From Anaerolineales bacterium UBA3082 (GTDB taxonomy: Bacteria > Chloroflexota > Anaerolineae > UBA7937), in the NCBI GenBank assembly GCA_002366595.1, contig DFBK01000008.1, forward strand, positions 1 through 27,958: a DNA stretch of 27,958 bases, in the 5' to 3' direction. The translations under genes were made by a program, and so were the position numbers. Below the pieces are notes generated by a model that was given only the letters and a program-made list of their open reading frames with translations, ran no database searches and was not told the DNA's origin. Shown here piece by piece: positions 6,997-14,853 of the stretch (the stretch's first letter is position 1; the number at the start of each line of letters is the position of its first letter).

Positions 6997-8598
6997 ATGA
7001 AAGTAGTCACCTCTTCACAGATGCACGAAATCGACGAAAAGGCCAACGCTGGCGGACTCTCCACCGCCACCATGATGGAGAATGCAGGGCGAGCCGTAGC
7101 CGAAGAGATAGGACGCCGCATAGAGATAGAAGGTCAGGAGATAGTGGTCTTGGTTGGCCCAGGGAATAACGGGGGCGACGGCCTGGTAACCGCCCGCCAC
7201 CTCCATGATTCCGGCGCAAAGGTCAACCTCTACCTTTGGAAGCGCAAAATCAGAGAGGACGAGAATTTTGCCCTCATTCAAAAGAGGGGTATACCCTTCC
7301 TCAGAGCCAGAGATGACCCCGACTTCGCTGGCCTCCGCCATCTTCTGAGCAAGGCACAACTGATAATTGATGCCCTACTGGGTACGGGGGTCTCGCGCCC
7401 CATCACCGGAACCCTAAAAGGGCTCCTGGATGCTGTTCGAAAAGGGTTGAAGGAGAAGCCGACCTTTCTCGTGGCCCTCGATCTCCCTACGGGGCTCGAC
7501 TGCGATACGGGAGCCGTAGATCCAGCGACAATCCCCGCCCACCTCACCGTGACCCTGGCCTTCCCCAAGAGAGGCCTCTTCCTCTTCCCCGGCGCAGCCT
7601 ACATAGGAGAACTGGTGGTGGCCGACATCGGCATACCTGAACCCTCGGCCCGAGAGATAAAAACCTACCTGGCCACCGCCGAGATGGTGGCCCAGATCCT
7701 CCCCCCTAGACCGCTCAACGCTCACAAAGGAACCTTCGGGAAGGCTCTTATCGTGGCCGGTTCGGTCAACTATACGGGGGCAGCCTACCTGGCTAGTGCT
7801 GCAGCCACGAGGGTGGGAACAGGCCTGGTCACCCTGGCCTTGGCCGAGAGCCTCCACCCTATCTTGGCCTCCAAACTCCATGAGGTGACCTTCCTCCTTC
7901 TGCCCCACGACCTGGGCGCCCTGGTCCCCGATGCGCTCCCCCTCCTAGCCAAGAGCCTGCCAGATTATGATGCCTTGCTCCTAGGCCCCGGTCTAGGCAG
8001 AGAGAACCAAACGATGGATTTCATCCATCGCCTCCTAGGGCTCCACGCCGCTGGGGTGAGGAGGCATATCGGCTTCATGATCGGGGAGGAGAGAGAGGAA
8101 CCGACCTCCTTGGAACTACCCCCCCTTGTCATAGATGCCGATGGGCTAAACGCCTTGGCCCAAGCGCCGAAATGGTGGAAATCTCTCCCCGGGCCGGCCA
8201 TTCTCACCCCCCACCCGGGGGAGATGGCTAGACTCCTCGATTCCTCGGTGAAGGAGATAGAAAAAGATAGGGTGGGAACAGTGGTTAGTGCGGCTCAAGA
8301 ATGGGGACAGGTGGTACTCCTCAAAGGAGCACACTCTCTGGTGGCCGCGCCCGATGGTCGGCTCACCTTCAGCCCCTTCGCCAACCCTGGTCTAGCCACC
8401 GCAGGCACGGGCGATGTCTTGGCCGGGGCCATCGTGGGCTTCCTAGCCCAGGGACTCCCTCCCTACCAAGCGGCCATCGCTGGGGTCTTCCTCCACGGCT
8501 TGGCCGGTGAGATGGTCCGCGAGGAAGTGGGAGAGACAGGGATGGTGGCCGGCGATCTCCTGCCCCTCCTCCCCCAAGCCATAAAGAGCCTCAAATAG
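6997..8598 (+). CDS. nnr: Bifunctional NAD(P)HX epimerase/dehydratase
   Basis: The 533-residue protein starts at ATG 6997 with GGGGAG 8 bases upstream. It repairs hydrated NADH and NADPH in the cytosol. The N-terminal YjeF domain (about residues 1-215) interconverts the R and S epimers and shows GPGNNGGDGL at 54-63 and LDLPTGLDCDTG. The C-terminal ribokinase-like domain (about 230-530) is the ADP/ATP-dependent dehydratase. It shows NAHKGTFGKALIVAGS, GPGLG, LTPHPGEMARLL, KGAHSLVA and the catalytic AGTGD at 469-473. Domain order and length are normal for the fused bacterial enzyme. It has its own promoter and ends at a strong hairpin, so it is monocistronic. Confidence 0.96.
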   Translation: MKVVTSSQMHEIDEKANAGGLSTATMMENAGRAVAEEIGRRIEIEGQEIVVLVGPGNNGGDGLVTARHLHDSGAKVNLYLWKRKIREDENFALIQKRGIPFLRARDDPDFAGLRHLLSKAQLIIDALLGTGVSRPITGTLKGLLDAVRKGLKEKPTFLVALDLPTGLDCDTGAVDPATIPAHLTVTLAFPKRGLFLFPGAAYIGELVVADIGIPEPSAREIKTYLATAEMVAQILPPRPLNAHKGTFGKALIVAGSVNYTGAAYLASAAATRVGTGLVTLALAESLHPILASKLHEVTFLLLPHDLGALVPDALPLLAKSLPDYDALLLGPGLGRENQTMDFIHRLLGLHAAGVRRHIGFMIGEEREEPTSLELPPLVIDADGLNALAQAPKWWKSLPGPAILTPHPGEMARLLDSSVKEIEKDRVGTVVSAAQEWGQVVLLKGAHSLVAAPDGRLTFSPFANPGLATAGTGDVLAGAIVGFLAQGLPPYQAAIAGVFLHGLAGEMVREEVGETGMVAGDLLPLLPQAIKSLK

Positions 8599-8625
8599 AA
8601 AAAAAGGGGGGCTTCCGCTCCCCTT
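8597..8625. terminator. Terminator between nnr and the minus-strand genes, probably bidirectional
   Basis: A 9-bp stem (8604-8612 with 8617-8625, loop TTCC, one G-T pair) is flanked by an A run on the left. Read on the minus strand this gives a hairpin followed by eight T, an excellent terminator for transcripts arriving from the right. On the plus strand only TTCTC follows. Confidence 0.75.
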
Positions 8626-8640
8626 CTCAATCCAGTTGAA

Positions 8641-8822
8641 TCAGGCCTTGGCCTTCTTCCCTTTCCCTCCTTCACGTGCATGCTGTATTTCTTCATTTCC
8701 TCAGCAAGTAGCCTTTGCCCATAAGAAAGTGACGGCAACCCGCTTTGGCCACTTGCTCACCAATCTCAACGGGCTTGAGAGAAAGGAGGGTGAAGACATT
8801 GGAGTGCCTTCACCCTCGCCAT
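8641..8822 (-). pseudogene. Possible decayed small basic protein gene
   Basis: No intact ORF spans this region, but consecutive minus-strand frames give protein-like pieces: MARVKALQC from ATG 8822, then KPVEIGEQVAKAG and FLMGKGY, then AEEMKKYSMHVKEGKG, then GKGKKAKA before a TGA at 8643. Joining them needs at least two or three frameshifts. The Lys-rich end resembles the end of the YtxH-like gene (KGKKKAEA). I read this as a degraded gene, or chance. Nothing else is seen between the terminator at 8625 and the gene ending at 8867. Confidence 0.25.
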
Positions 8823-8866
8823 CTCCTCATAATATCACGCGGTGCACAGCTTCAGCACCACTACGA

Positions 8867-10237
8867 TTAAGCCGGAGCTTCCTCCTTGGGCCTGCGGATC
8901 CGCACCCAGGCCAGCAGCCAGATGGCCCCCAACCCGAAGAGGGTGACCAAGAAGCTGAAGAGCCCACCCAAGATGGGGATACTCCTCACCACCACGAAGA
9001 TGGCTAACCCTATCAGCAGCGGTATCAGGCCCATCGCTTTCTCGATCCACGCCGGGGCGGTGGGCTTCAAGATCAGCCAGCCGATGAGGTAGCTGAAGGC
9101 TACCTTTGTGATGTAGACGGAGATGATCGAGAACCCAACGACCAGGGCACCCTCGACCACCATAATGATGCCGGTGATGGGGCCTATCAACCCACCCAGG
9201 GTCACCAGGCCGACGACGATATCCAGGATGATCATCACTATGAACAGCAGTGGTACGACTATGAGGAAGGCCACCAGTGCCGCCACGCCCCAACCCAGGC
9301 TGTGCAGTGGCTTCTCCTTCCAGTGCTGAACCACTTCCTTGAGCCACTTGCCTGCCAGCCATAGGACCAGGACGCCGATGATGAGCAGGGTGACGAAGGT
9401 GCGCACCGCACGCAGGAACCAGCGCAGGATGACCCCTGCTGTGATCATGCCGGCAGGGACTTCGGGGGGCGGCGGCACTTCCACGGTTATACCCTCCACT
9501 TCCTCCGGCACCGGCGTCTGGTACACGATGACGCCACCAACCACCTCCCTGGGGATCTCAACCTCGACAGGGCTGGTATAGGTCAGTTCGCCATCTATCT
9601 GGGCTCCCTCGGCTATCCTCAGCCCCGGAGCTATCATCGCCGGCATGTACGGGCCCAACATGGGCACGAAGGTGCTCCATTGTTCGAACTCGGGATCCGC
9701 CTCCGCGACCTCGGCCGTGACATCGCCCATTATGTGGCCGGAGATCTCCAACCCAGCAAGGGCAGCCTGAACGTCTCCAGTGATGTCCCCGCCAAGCTGG
9801 GCTTGATAGCCCACCGCGACGAGGTCACCACCTACGCTGCTCCCTGACTCGGCTGCAAAGCCGAAGCCAGCGGCGAAGAGATCGTCGCCAACCTGACCAT
9901 CGGAGCCGACACGGAGGTCCGCACCGGCGAAGCGCACGTCATCGCTCACCGTGCCGTTGATATGCAGCCTGCCTCCGACAGCCATGAAGTCGCCTTCAAC
10001 GGTGCCGTTTATGGTTATCTCGCCACCCGCAGCGATCAAGTCGCCATGGATCGTGGCGTTGACGGTTATCGTGCTTCCTGCAACGTACAGGTCATCGTCC
10101 ACATCCTCGTCAATGACTATCACCTCGCCAGTCACAAATTCAGCGGCCAGCAGAGGCCCGGCCAGCAGCACAAAGACCAAAAGCAGTAGCCCTACGGCAA
10201 TCAGTGACCTCTTGATCAAGCTGTAACGTCTCTTCAT
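8867..10237 (-). CDS. Bactofilin-like polymer-forming domain fused to multi-pass membrane domain
   Basis: The 456-residue protein starts at ATG 10237 with GGAGGAG 8 bases upstream. A signal sequence or first helix (residues 10-31) precedes a beta-helical region of about 180 residues. There, short repeats such as VDDDLYVAGSTITVNATIHGDLIAAGGEITINGTVEGD are of the type found in bactofilin and polymer-forming cytoskeletal proteins. A linker with VEIPREVVGGVIV follows, then five or six hydrophobic segments from about residue 270 onward, and a basic tail RIRRPKEEAPA. The extracytoplasmic repeat domain probably assembles at the cell surface while the C-terminal half holds it in the membrane; this is inference. 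The family occurs widely in Gram-positive-like and Chloroflexota genomes without a defined function. Confidence 0.75.
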   Translation of the reverse strand: MKRRYSLIKRSLIAVGLLLLVFVLLAGPLLAAEFVTGEVIVIDEDVDDDLYVAGSTITVNATIHGDLIAAGGEITINGTVEGDFMAVGGRLHINGTVSDDVRFAGADLRVGSDGQVGDDLFAAGFGFAAESGSSVGGDLVAVGYQAQLGGDITGDVQAALAGLEISGHIMGDVTAEVAEADPEFEQWSTFVPMLGPYMPAMIAPGLRIAEGAQIDGELTYTSPVEVEIPREVVGGVIVYQTPVPEEVEGITVEVPPPPEVPAGMITAGVILRWFLRAVRTFVTLLIIGVLVLWLAGKWLKEVVQHWKEKPLHSLGWGVAALVAFLIVVPLLFIVMIILDIVVGLVTLGGLIGPITGIIMVVEGALVVGFSIISVYITKVAFSYLIGWLILKPTAPAWIEKAMGLIPLLIGLAIFVVVRSIPILGGLFSFLVTLFGLGAIWLLAWVRIRRPKEEAPA

Positions 10238-10380
10238 CTATGGCTCCTCCTTCGATACTGTCTCTTTCCGGCGTACCGATTATGCCTTGCTACCATCCTC
10301 AATATGATCATCTCCTTCCTCCTTCAGCGTCAAACTGTCCAGCGGCCTGCGAATCCGACCAATCTCCGCAACATGCTTCT

Positions 10381-10436
10381 ACAAAGACAAAGAGGCACCA
10401 GCCGATAGACAACCGCCATTGACCATCTGGTGCCTC
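10381..10436 (-). terminator. Probable terminator with a long loop
   Basis: GAGGCACCAG (10392-10401) and CTGGTGCCTC (10427-10436) form a perfect 10-bp stem with a 25-base loop. On the minus strand it is followed by TTTGTCTTTGT. It lies 55 bases after the stop of the YtxH-like gene. The rest of 10238-10490 shows no gene. Confidence 0.55.
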
Positions 10437-10490
10437 ATAGCGTTCCTCTCCTGCAGTGCTACTGCGCGACCTGTAAAGTTGGGATCAGGA

Positions 10491-10832
10491 TCAGGCCTCG
10501 GCCTTCTTCTTCCCTTTCTCCTCCTCTAACTTGGTTAAAAGTTCCTCTTTCTTCCGAGCGGCTGCCTCTCTTCCCTCCTCGATCGCCTCTTCCAAGCGGG
10601 CCTTCTGCTCTCCCGCGACTACCTTTCCCTTCTCCTGAAGTTCCTCGGCCTTCTTACGAGCCTCCGCCGAGACCTCCTCCGCTCGACCCTTGAGTTCGAT
10701 ACCTCTCTCCCTCAGTTGTGCTCTCGTCTCCTCGCCAGGCTGGGGAGCCAATAGCAAGCCGATAGCCGCGCCGATTAACCCCCCCAGTATGAAGCCCGCT
10801 AGGAACTCTCCGCCCTTAGAACTATTAGCCAT
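10491..10832 (-). CDS. YtxH-like membrane-anchored coiled-coil protein
   Basis: The 113-residue product starts at ATG 10832 with AAAGGAGGT about 6 bases upstream. The N-terminus GGEFLAGFILGGLIGAAIGLLLAPQPGEETR is the signature of the YtxH family: a glycine-rich single membrane helix followed by LLAPxxGxETR. The remaining 80 residues are a highly charged helix (AEEVSAEARKKAEELQEKGKV, EEAIEEGREAAARKKEEL) predicted to be a coiled coil, ending in Lys-rich KGKKKAEA. In Bacillus the family is stress-induced, but its molecular role is not known. It is the second gene after the DUF948-like gene, 32 bases downstream, and they most likely share a promoter and envelope role. Confidence 0.85.
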   Translation of the reverse strand: MANSSKGGEFLAGFILGGLIGAAIGLLLAPQPGEETRAQLRERGIELKGRAEEVSAEARKKAEELQEKGKVVAGEQKARLEEAIEEGREAAARKKEELLTKLEEEKGKKKAEA

Positions 10833-10864
10833 TCCAGACCTCCTTTCCCTCTAATCTAAGACCG

Positions 10865-11161
10865 CTACTTTCCTTTCCGCCCTCGCCTTAACACCCCGAT
10901 CACTTTGCTCAATGCGGTAGCGAAACTCGCCGCCCTCACCAAAGGAGTGATCACGGTATCGCTAACGAAAGAGGTAGTACCTCGCACGGTACTCACCGTC
11001 TCACTGGCCGAATTGAGAATAGGTTTGACCTCCTCCTCCAACATCTTAGCCAACCCCCTGATCTGGATAGCCAGGAAGATGAGAAGAAAGCCGATGACCA
11101 ACGACTCCAAAGCCAAGACGATGATAGCGATATCACGTACTAGAGTGAGGGTAAGAGCCAT
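10865..11161 (-). CDS. DUF948/YtxG-like membrane protein
   Basis: The 98-residue product starts at ATG 11161 with AGAGG about 6 bases upstream. It has one N-terminal membrane helix (IAIIVLALESLVIGFLLIFLAIQI), then an amphipathic region (LAKMLEEEVKPILNSASETVSTVRGTTSFVSDTVITPLVRAASF) and a basic tail GVLRRGRKGK. This architecture is that of DUF948/YtxG proteins, which are regularly encoded next to YtxH, as here. The pair probably forms a membrane-associated complex whose function is not established. A strong promoter immediately upstream makes these two genes an operon separate from mnmA. Confidence 0.75.
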   Translation of the reverse strand: MALTLTLVRDIAIIVLALESLVIGFLLIFLAIQIRGLAKMLEEEVKPILNSASETVSTVRGTTSFVSDTVITPLVRAASFATALSKVIGVLRRGRKGK

Positions 11162-11177
11162 CTTTTGCCTCTAAAAG

Positions 11178-11206
11178 ATTATATCATACCTTCAGCCGCT
11201 TAGCAA
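11178..11206 (-). promoter_or_regulatory. Promoter of the DUF948-like/ytxH-like pair
   Basis: On the minus strand, TTGCTA (11206-11201), a 17-base spacer and a perfect TATAAT (11183-11178), 16 bases before the ATG at 11161. It lies across the end of the preceding small gene. Confidence 0.7.
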
Positions 11207-11444
11207 TAAAAAGCCCCATCCAAGAGCCGATAGTCCCCTCTATCAGGTGCAAGGGGCCGATGGTGAGGAAAGAGAGGCCCAAAGCCTCCGCGACCAGTTG
11301 ACCAACCGTGAAACCGATGACCGCCGCTACAAAAAAGAGAACCAATTCCCTCATTCCCCTCCCCCAAAGGAGGTGGAAAAGAACAGTGTATATGCTGGCT
11401 AAAAGGAAAAGAAAGGCAAGAGAGGGAGATAAAAGAGGGCACAT
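11184..11444 (-). CDS. Small integral membrane protein
   Basis: The ORF of 86 residues begins at ATG 11444, one base after the mnmA stop, suggesting translational coupling. An alternative start at ATG 11354 (57 residues, MRELVLFFVAAVIGFTVGQLV) has a GGAGGGGA site just before it. The T-rich first 30 codons could be non-coding, so the shorter form is quite possible. The product has hydrophobic helices (LVLFFVAAVIGFTVGQLVAEALG and LIEGTIGSWMGLFIAKRLKV) and no catalytic motif. The glycine pattern suggests a small transmembrane hairpin. Function is not recognised. Confidence 0.6.
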   Translation of the reverse strand: MCPLLSPSLAFLFLLASIYTVLFHLLWGRGMRELVLFFVAAVIGFTVGQLVAEALGLSFLTIGPLHLIEGTIGSWMGLFIAKRLKV

Positions 11445-11445
11445 C

Positions 11446-12513
11446 CTAATATCCTGCCTCGATGATTCCGCCGCCTATGACCACTTCCCCTTGGTAGAAG
11501 ACCACCCCCTGCCCCGGAGCCACCCCCCTCTGGGGGTCTAGAAAACTCAGTTTGGCTCTTCCAGCCTCCAGCGGATTGAGGAGAGCCTTGGCCTCCGTCG
11601 CCTTATACCGGATCTTGGCGGTCACCTCCATCGACCCCGGAGGAGCCTCCCCAGCCACGTAAGTTGTATCTCTGGCTAGTAGTCCTTCACATCTCAGGTC
11701 GGAAGCCCGGCCCACTACCAGGGCGTTCCCCTCCACATCGATACGCAAGACATAGAGTGGCTCGGGAGCCGCTATCCCCAACCCCCGACGCTGCCCTATG
11801 GTATAGTAAGGCAACCCTTTGTGCTCGCCGAGGGTATTACCCGCCAAATCCACGATAGGCCCTGGCTGAGGCTTCAAGCCTCTATGATCTCGCAAGAATC
11901 GGCCATAGCCCGCCTCGGGGACGAAGCATAGTTCCTGGCTCTCGGCCTTCTCAGCCACGGGAAGTCGCATCTTTCGGGCCAGAGAACGCACCTCCTCCTT
12001 AGTACACTTGCCCAAAGGGAGCAAGAGACGAGCCAACTCCCCCTGACCCAACATATATAGAGCGTAGGATTGATCCTTGGCCCCATCTACCCCCTTCAGG
12101 AGTTGATAGCGGCCATTGTATCCTACCCGTGCGTAATGGCCGGTGGCCAGGTAAGTGGTCCCTAGGGCCAAGGCCTTTCTCAAAAGGAGGCCGAACTTGA
12201 GGTGACGATTGCACTCCAAGCAGGGGTTTGGGGTCCGTCCTTGCGCGTACTCCCGCTCAAAGTAGTCGACCACATGCCGCTTGAACTCCTCCTCGAAGTT
12301 GAGGAGGTAGAAAGGGATTTCTAGGATGTAACAGATGCGGCGAGCGTCCTCCGCAGCCTCCGGAGAGCAGCACCGGTTAGTCACCCCCTCCGGCGTCCAG
12401 AGGCGCATCATGACCCCTATCACCTCATACCCTTCTTCTCGGAGCAGGGCCGCAGCCATAGAACTGTCTACGCCCCCACTCATGGCTACTACAACCTTCT
12501 CGCTCTTTCCCAT
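11446..12513 (-). CDS. mnmA: tRNA-specific 2-thiouridylase MnmA
   Basis: The 355-residue protein has the normal family length. MnmA uses ATP and a relayed persulfide sulfur to make 2-thiouridine at position 34 of Lys, Glu and Gln tRNAs. The PP-loop SGGVDSS is at residues 12-18. The two catalytic cysteines are visible as C98 in NPCLECNRHLKFG and C196 in SQELCFVPE, and TGHYAR and YTIGQRRGLGI are family motifs. The C-terminal beta-barrel ends in LSFLDPQRGVAPGQGVVFYQGEVVIGGGII. The ATG at 12513 lies only 9 bases after a perfect -10 box, so the purine-rich bases before it may hardly be transcribed and the mRNA may be leaderless. Confidence 0.96.
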   Translation of the reverse strand: MGKSEKVVVAMSGGVDSSMAAALLREEGYEVIGVMMRLWTPEGVTNRCCSPEAAEDARRICYILEIPFYLLNFEEEFKRHVVDYFEREYAQGRTPNPCLECNRHLKFGLLLRKALALGTTYLATGHYARVGYNGRYQLLKGVDGAKDQSYALYMLGQGELARLLLPLGKCTKEEVRSLARKMRLPVAEKAESQELCFVPEAGYGRFLRDHRGLKPQPGPIVDLAGNTLGEHKGLPYYTIGQRRGLGIAAPEPLYVLRIDVEGNALVVGRASDLRCEGLLARDTTYVAGEAPPGSMEVTAKIRYKATEAKALLNPLEAGRAKLSFLDPQRGVAPGQGVVFYQGEVVIGGGIIEAGY

Positions 12514-12522
12514 CTCCTCTAA

Positions 12523-12551
12523 ATTATATCACCTCCGCCAACCCTCCACAA
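12523..12551 (-). promoter_or_regulatory. Promoter of mnmA, leaderless type
   Basis: On the minus strand, TTGTGG (12551-12546), a 17-base spacer and a perfect TATAAT (12528-12523). Nine bases separate the -10 box from the ATG, so transcription should start about 3 bases before it. Confidence 0.7.
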
Positions 12552-12610
12552 CCCGTAGGTGAGCCAAGGGATGGTGACCATTCCTTATCCTGAATGACCA
12601 AATCCCAATG

Positions 12611-12635
12611 CAAAACTACCAGTTAAGTAGTTTTG
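12611..12635. repeat. Inverted repeat, AT-rich hairpin
   Basis: CAAAACTAC (12611-12619) and GTAGTTTTG (12627-12635) form a perfect 9-bp stem with a 7-base loop. It lies in the gene-free region between mnmA and the methyltransferase. It could be a weak terminator or part of the palindromic repeat cluster that follows. Confidence 0.5.
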
Positions 12636-12678
12636 TTCTAAAGCCCCCGCCCATTCAGGTCACACGTAGCGCCGGCCT

Positions 12679-12732
12679 GTCCTGGCGGGTCTAGGTGAGG
12701 GGCTAAAGCCCTTGACCCACTACAGCCAGGAC
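12679..12732. repeat. Nested palindrome (REP-like element)
   Basis: GTCCTGGC (12679-12686) pairs with GCCAGGAC (12725-12732), GGGTC (12687-12691) with GACCC (12714-12718), and GGGCT (12700-12704) with AGCCC (12707-12711). The nested arms could form a 54-base stem. The core GGGCTAAAGCCC is the type found in dispersed palindromic repeats. Confidence 0.6.
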
Positions 12733-12782
12733 GAGCCAACAGGGGAGATCGTCGCCCCGAAGCGCGACGTTACGAAGTGTAG

Positions 12783-12802
12783 CGTCGGGCTTTAGCCCGA
12801 CG
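12783..12802. repeat. Perfect short palindrome (REP-like element); gene-free stretch 12552-13068
   Basis: CGTCGGGCT (12783-12791) and AGCCCGACG (12794-12802) form a 9-bp stem with a two-base loop. Its core GGGCTTTAGCCC is related to that of the element at 12679, so these may be two copies of one dispersed family. I see no gene in the 500 bases around these repeats. The only other signals are a short GTCAC/GTGAC hairpin and the promoter at 12993. Confidence 0.6.
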
Positions 12803-12992
12803 GGGGAAGTCGTCACTTGGAGGGGTGACTCCACAGAAACTCAAAGAGGAGTCGAGGCTTTCCCGCAGGGATCCCGAGGGATAGCCGGTAAGTTTTTCAA
12901 GGAAGTTTTACTCACCTCCTGGTAGAGGCCAAGGACACCCCCTATAACCCCGGAAAAGTGGCCACTATCTCTTAGCCTACCTACACCGCGCC

Positions 12993-13020
12993 TTGACAGG
13001 GGAGAGGGGGTAAGTAGAAT
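12993..13020 (+). promoter_or_regulatory. Promoter of the methyltransferase-nitroreductase unit
   Basis: A perfect TTGACA (12993-12998), a 16-base spacer and TAGAAT (13015-13020). A strong AAAGGAGG follows at 13053-13060. Confidence 0.65.
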
Positions 13021-13095
13021 AGAGCGGAACCGCAAAAGGCTCCGCAGTTCACAAAGGAGGCATCTTTCACGCTACAAAACTTTTGGCGAACCCTT

Positions 13096-13725
13096 TTGGC
13101 TTTCGCCTTCTGTAGGCTCTATAACGAATTCGCCTGGGCTTACGATAGGGTAAGTCATCTCGTCTCCAGAGGAGAGTGGCGCCGGTGGCAACAGGCCGCC
13201 CTTCCTCACCTCCGAGGGCCAAGAATCCTAGAGGCCGGCTTTGGCACGGGCGACCTCCTCTCGGAGATGAGGAGCCAAGGTTATCTCTGCTACGGGGTGG
13301 AACTTTCCCCCTCCATGCTGAGGATCGCCCAAAGAAAGTTGAAACGCAAAGGGGTAAAAGCGCCCCTCTGCCAGGCTCGGGCCCAGGATATGCCCTTCCA
13401 AGATGGAGCCTTCGATTCCCTAGTCTCTACTTTCCCCTCTTCCTTCATCCTCGACCTCCGGGCTCAGAGGGAGATGGTTCGAGTTCTCGCTCTTGGAGGG
13501 CGTTTGGTGGTGGTAAATGAGGGACGGCTTTGGGGACGAGACCCCTGGTCTCGCTTTCTCAACTGGGCTCTGGGGGTCACCAGCGGCGATGGTTCCCCAA
13601 TCCAACTATGTGAGGCCCTAGAGGGGACAGGGCTCGAACTCCAAGAAGAGGAAGAGAGGAGCGAGCGAAGCAGGGTACGTGTTATAGTAGGTATAAAAGA
13701 GGAGGAGGAAGATGGAACTGGATGA
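13096..13725 (+). CDS. SAM-dependent class I methyltransferase
   Basis: The frame from TTG 13096 gives 209 residues. It has the Rossmann-fold motif I ILEAGFGTGDLL, then YGVELSPSMLRIAQRKL, QDMPFQDGAFDSLVSTFPSSFI and a strand GGRLVVVNE, as in UbiE/Met-11-type small-molecule methyltransferases. The substrate is unknown. The start is uncertain: no ribosome binding site precedes 13096, while AAAGGAGG at 13053-13060 does not precede any ATG, GTG or TTG. The frame is open back to that site, and ACG at 13069 (then LQNFWRTLLAFAF) sits at the right distance. The protein may thus begin with a near-cognate codon and be 9 residues longer. The last 14 bases overlap the nitroreductase gene. Confidence 0.8.
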   Translation: MAFAFCRLYNEFAWAYDRVSHLVSRGEWRRWQQAALPHLRGPRILEAGFGTGDLLSEMRSQGYLCYGVELSPSMLRIAQRKLKRKGVKAPLCQARAQDMPFQDGAFDSLVSTFPSSFILDLRAQREMVRVLALGGRLVVVNEGRLWGRDPWSRFLNWALGVTSGDGSPIQLCEALEGTGLELQEEEERSERSRVRVIVGIKEEEEDGTG

Positions 13726-14368
13726 GGCCATAAAGGGACGGCGAAGCATCCGCAAATATGAGAAAGGTGCGGTCATTCCTGAAGAGGATATTGAAGCCAT
13801 GATCGAGGCCGCTACTTGGGCCCCCTCCAGCACCAATGTGCAGCCCTGGCGCTTCATCTTGGTCACCCAACGGGAGTTGATAACCCAGATGGCCCAAGCG
13901 GTCTCCGACAAGTTCCAAGAACTCTCCCAGCGAGCCTACGAGGCAGGAGAGAAGAGAGTGGCCGCCTTCTGTCGGTTCATGCGCTCTTATGGTGGCTTCT
14001 TCGGAGAGGCCTCGGCGGTCATCGTAGCCTGCACGGAGCGATACGACATCAGCCGCTTCGGCCTAGATGAGTACGCCCTCATGGCCAAGGTGAAAGAACT
14101 GGGCGGCCCCAACCTGGAGGCGATGCTCATTCGCACCGTAGAGAAGAGCGTGGCTATGGCGGTTCAAAACCTCCTCCTCAAGGCTCATGAACTAGGCTAT
14201 GGAGCCTGCGTTATGGACTCGCCTCTGGTGATCGAAGACGAATTGCGCCAGATGCTCGATATCCCTCCGGAGCAACAGTTGGTGATGGTCATCCCCCTGG
14301 GAGTCCCCGCCCAGGAGCCGAAAGCCCCGGAGAGGATGCCGGTGAGCGAGGTGATAAGATATATCTAA
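13712..14368 (+). CDS. Nitroreductase family FMN-dependent oxidoreductase
   Basis: The product has 218 residues from ATG 13712, with GAGGAGGAGGAAG before it, inside the end of the methyltransferase gene. The N-terminus MELDEAIKGRRSIRKYEKG and APSSTNVQPWRFILV are hallmark FMN-binding segments of the nitroreductase fold. AVQNLLLKAHELGYGACVMDSP and VIPLGVPAQEP near the end complete the pattern. These flavoenzymes use NAD(P)H to reduce nitro compounds, quinones or other electron acceptors, and the natural substrate cannot be told here. It overlaps the methyltransferase gene and is likely translated together with it. Confidence 0.9.
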   Translation: MELDEAIKGRRSIRKYEKGAVIPEEDIEAMIEAATWAPSSTNVQPWRFILVTQRELITQMAQAVSDKFQELSQRAYEAGEKRVAAFCRFMRSYGGFFGEASAVIVACTERYDISRFGLDEYALMAKVKELGGPNLEAMLIRTVEKSVAMAVQNLLLKAHELGYGACVMDSPLVIEDELRQMLDIPPEQQLVMVIPLGVPAQEPKAPERMPVSEVIRYI

Positions 14369-14388
14369 CCGAATTCACCCTGCCAACT

Positions 14389-14826
14389 ATGACCGTAAAG
14401 CCTAACAGAAAATACCTTTATGATATGTCAGAGCAAGTAAAGGAGAAGGCAAGGCATCACCTCGAGATTCAGGCCGGGAACATCACCGCCCAGGCCGAAC
14501 TGAACGAGACCCAGACGGCTCAAGCGATCTGGGAGGCCCTCCCCTTCGAGGGACGAGCCAATAGGTGGGGGGAGGAGATCTACTTCTCCATACCCGTGAC
14601 TTTAGAGACGGAGCGGGGGCAAGAGGTGGTGGAGGTGGGCGACTTGGGATACTGGGCCCCGGGGAGGGCCTTCTGCATCTTCTTCGGCCCCACCCCTGCC
14701 AGCCACGGCGACGAGGTCCGCCCTGCCAGCCCGGTCACCGTCTTCGGCCGCCTCATCGGTGAGGCTACCATCTTCAAAGAGGTAAAGGTGGACACATCCA
14801 TCCTAGTCCGTAGAGGCCCATCATGA
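14389..14826 (+). CDS. Cyclophilin-like fold protein (TM1367-like)
   Basis: The 145-residue frame contains a cyclophilin-like beta-barrel of the TM1367/DUF3830-type group: ITAQAELNETQTAQAIWEALPFEGRANRWGEEIYFSIPV, then VEVGDLGYWAPGRAFCIFFGPTP and VTVFGRLIGE. Proline-isomerase activity has not been shown for this group and the catalytic residues of true cyclophilins are not evident. The first 30 residues before the barrel (including RKYLYDMSEQVKEKARHH) are not typical. The start at ATG 14389 has no ribosome binding site, and ATG 14425 is an alternative. It follows the nitroreductase by 20 bases on the same strand and precedes the ATP synthase promoter. Confidence 0.7.
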   Translation: MTVKPNRKYLYDMSEQVKEKARHHLEIQAGNITAQAELNETQTAQAIWEALPFEGRANRWGEEIYFSIPVTLETERGQEVVEVGDLGYWAPGRAFCIFFGPTPASHGDEVRPASPVTVFGRLIGEATIFKEVKVDTSILVRRGPS

Positions 14827-14853
14827 GAGAACAGCCGCAATGGGCCTTTGGAG

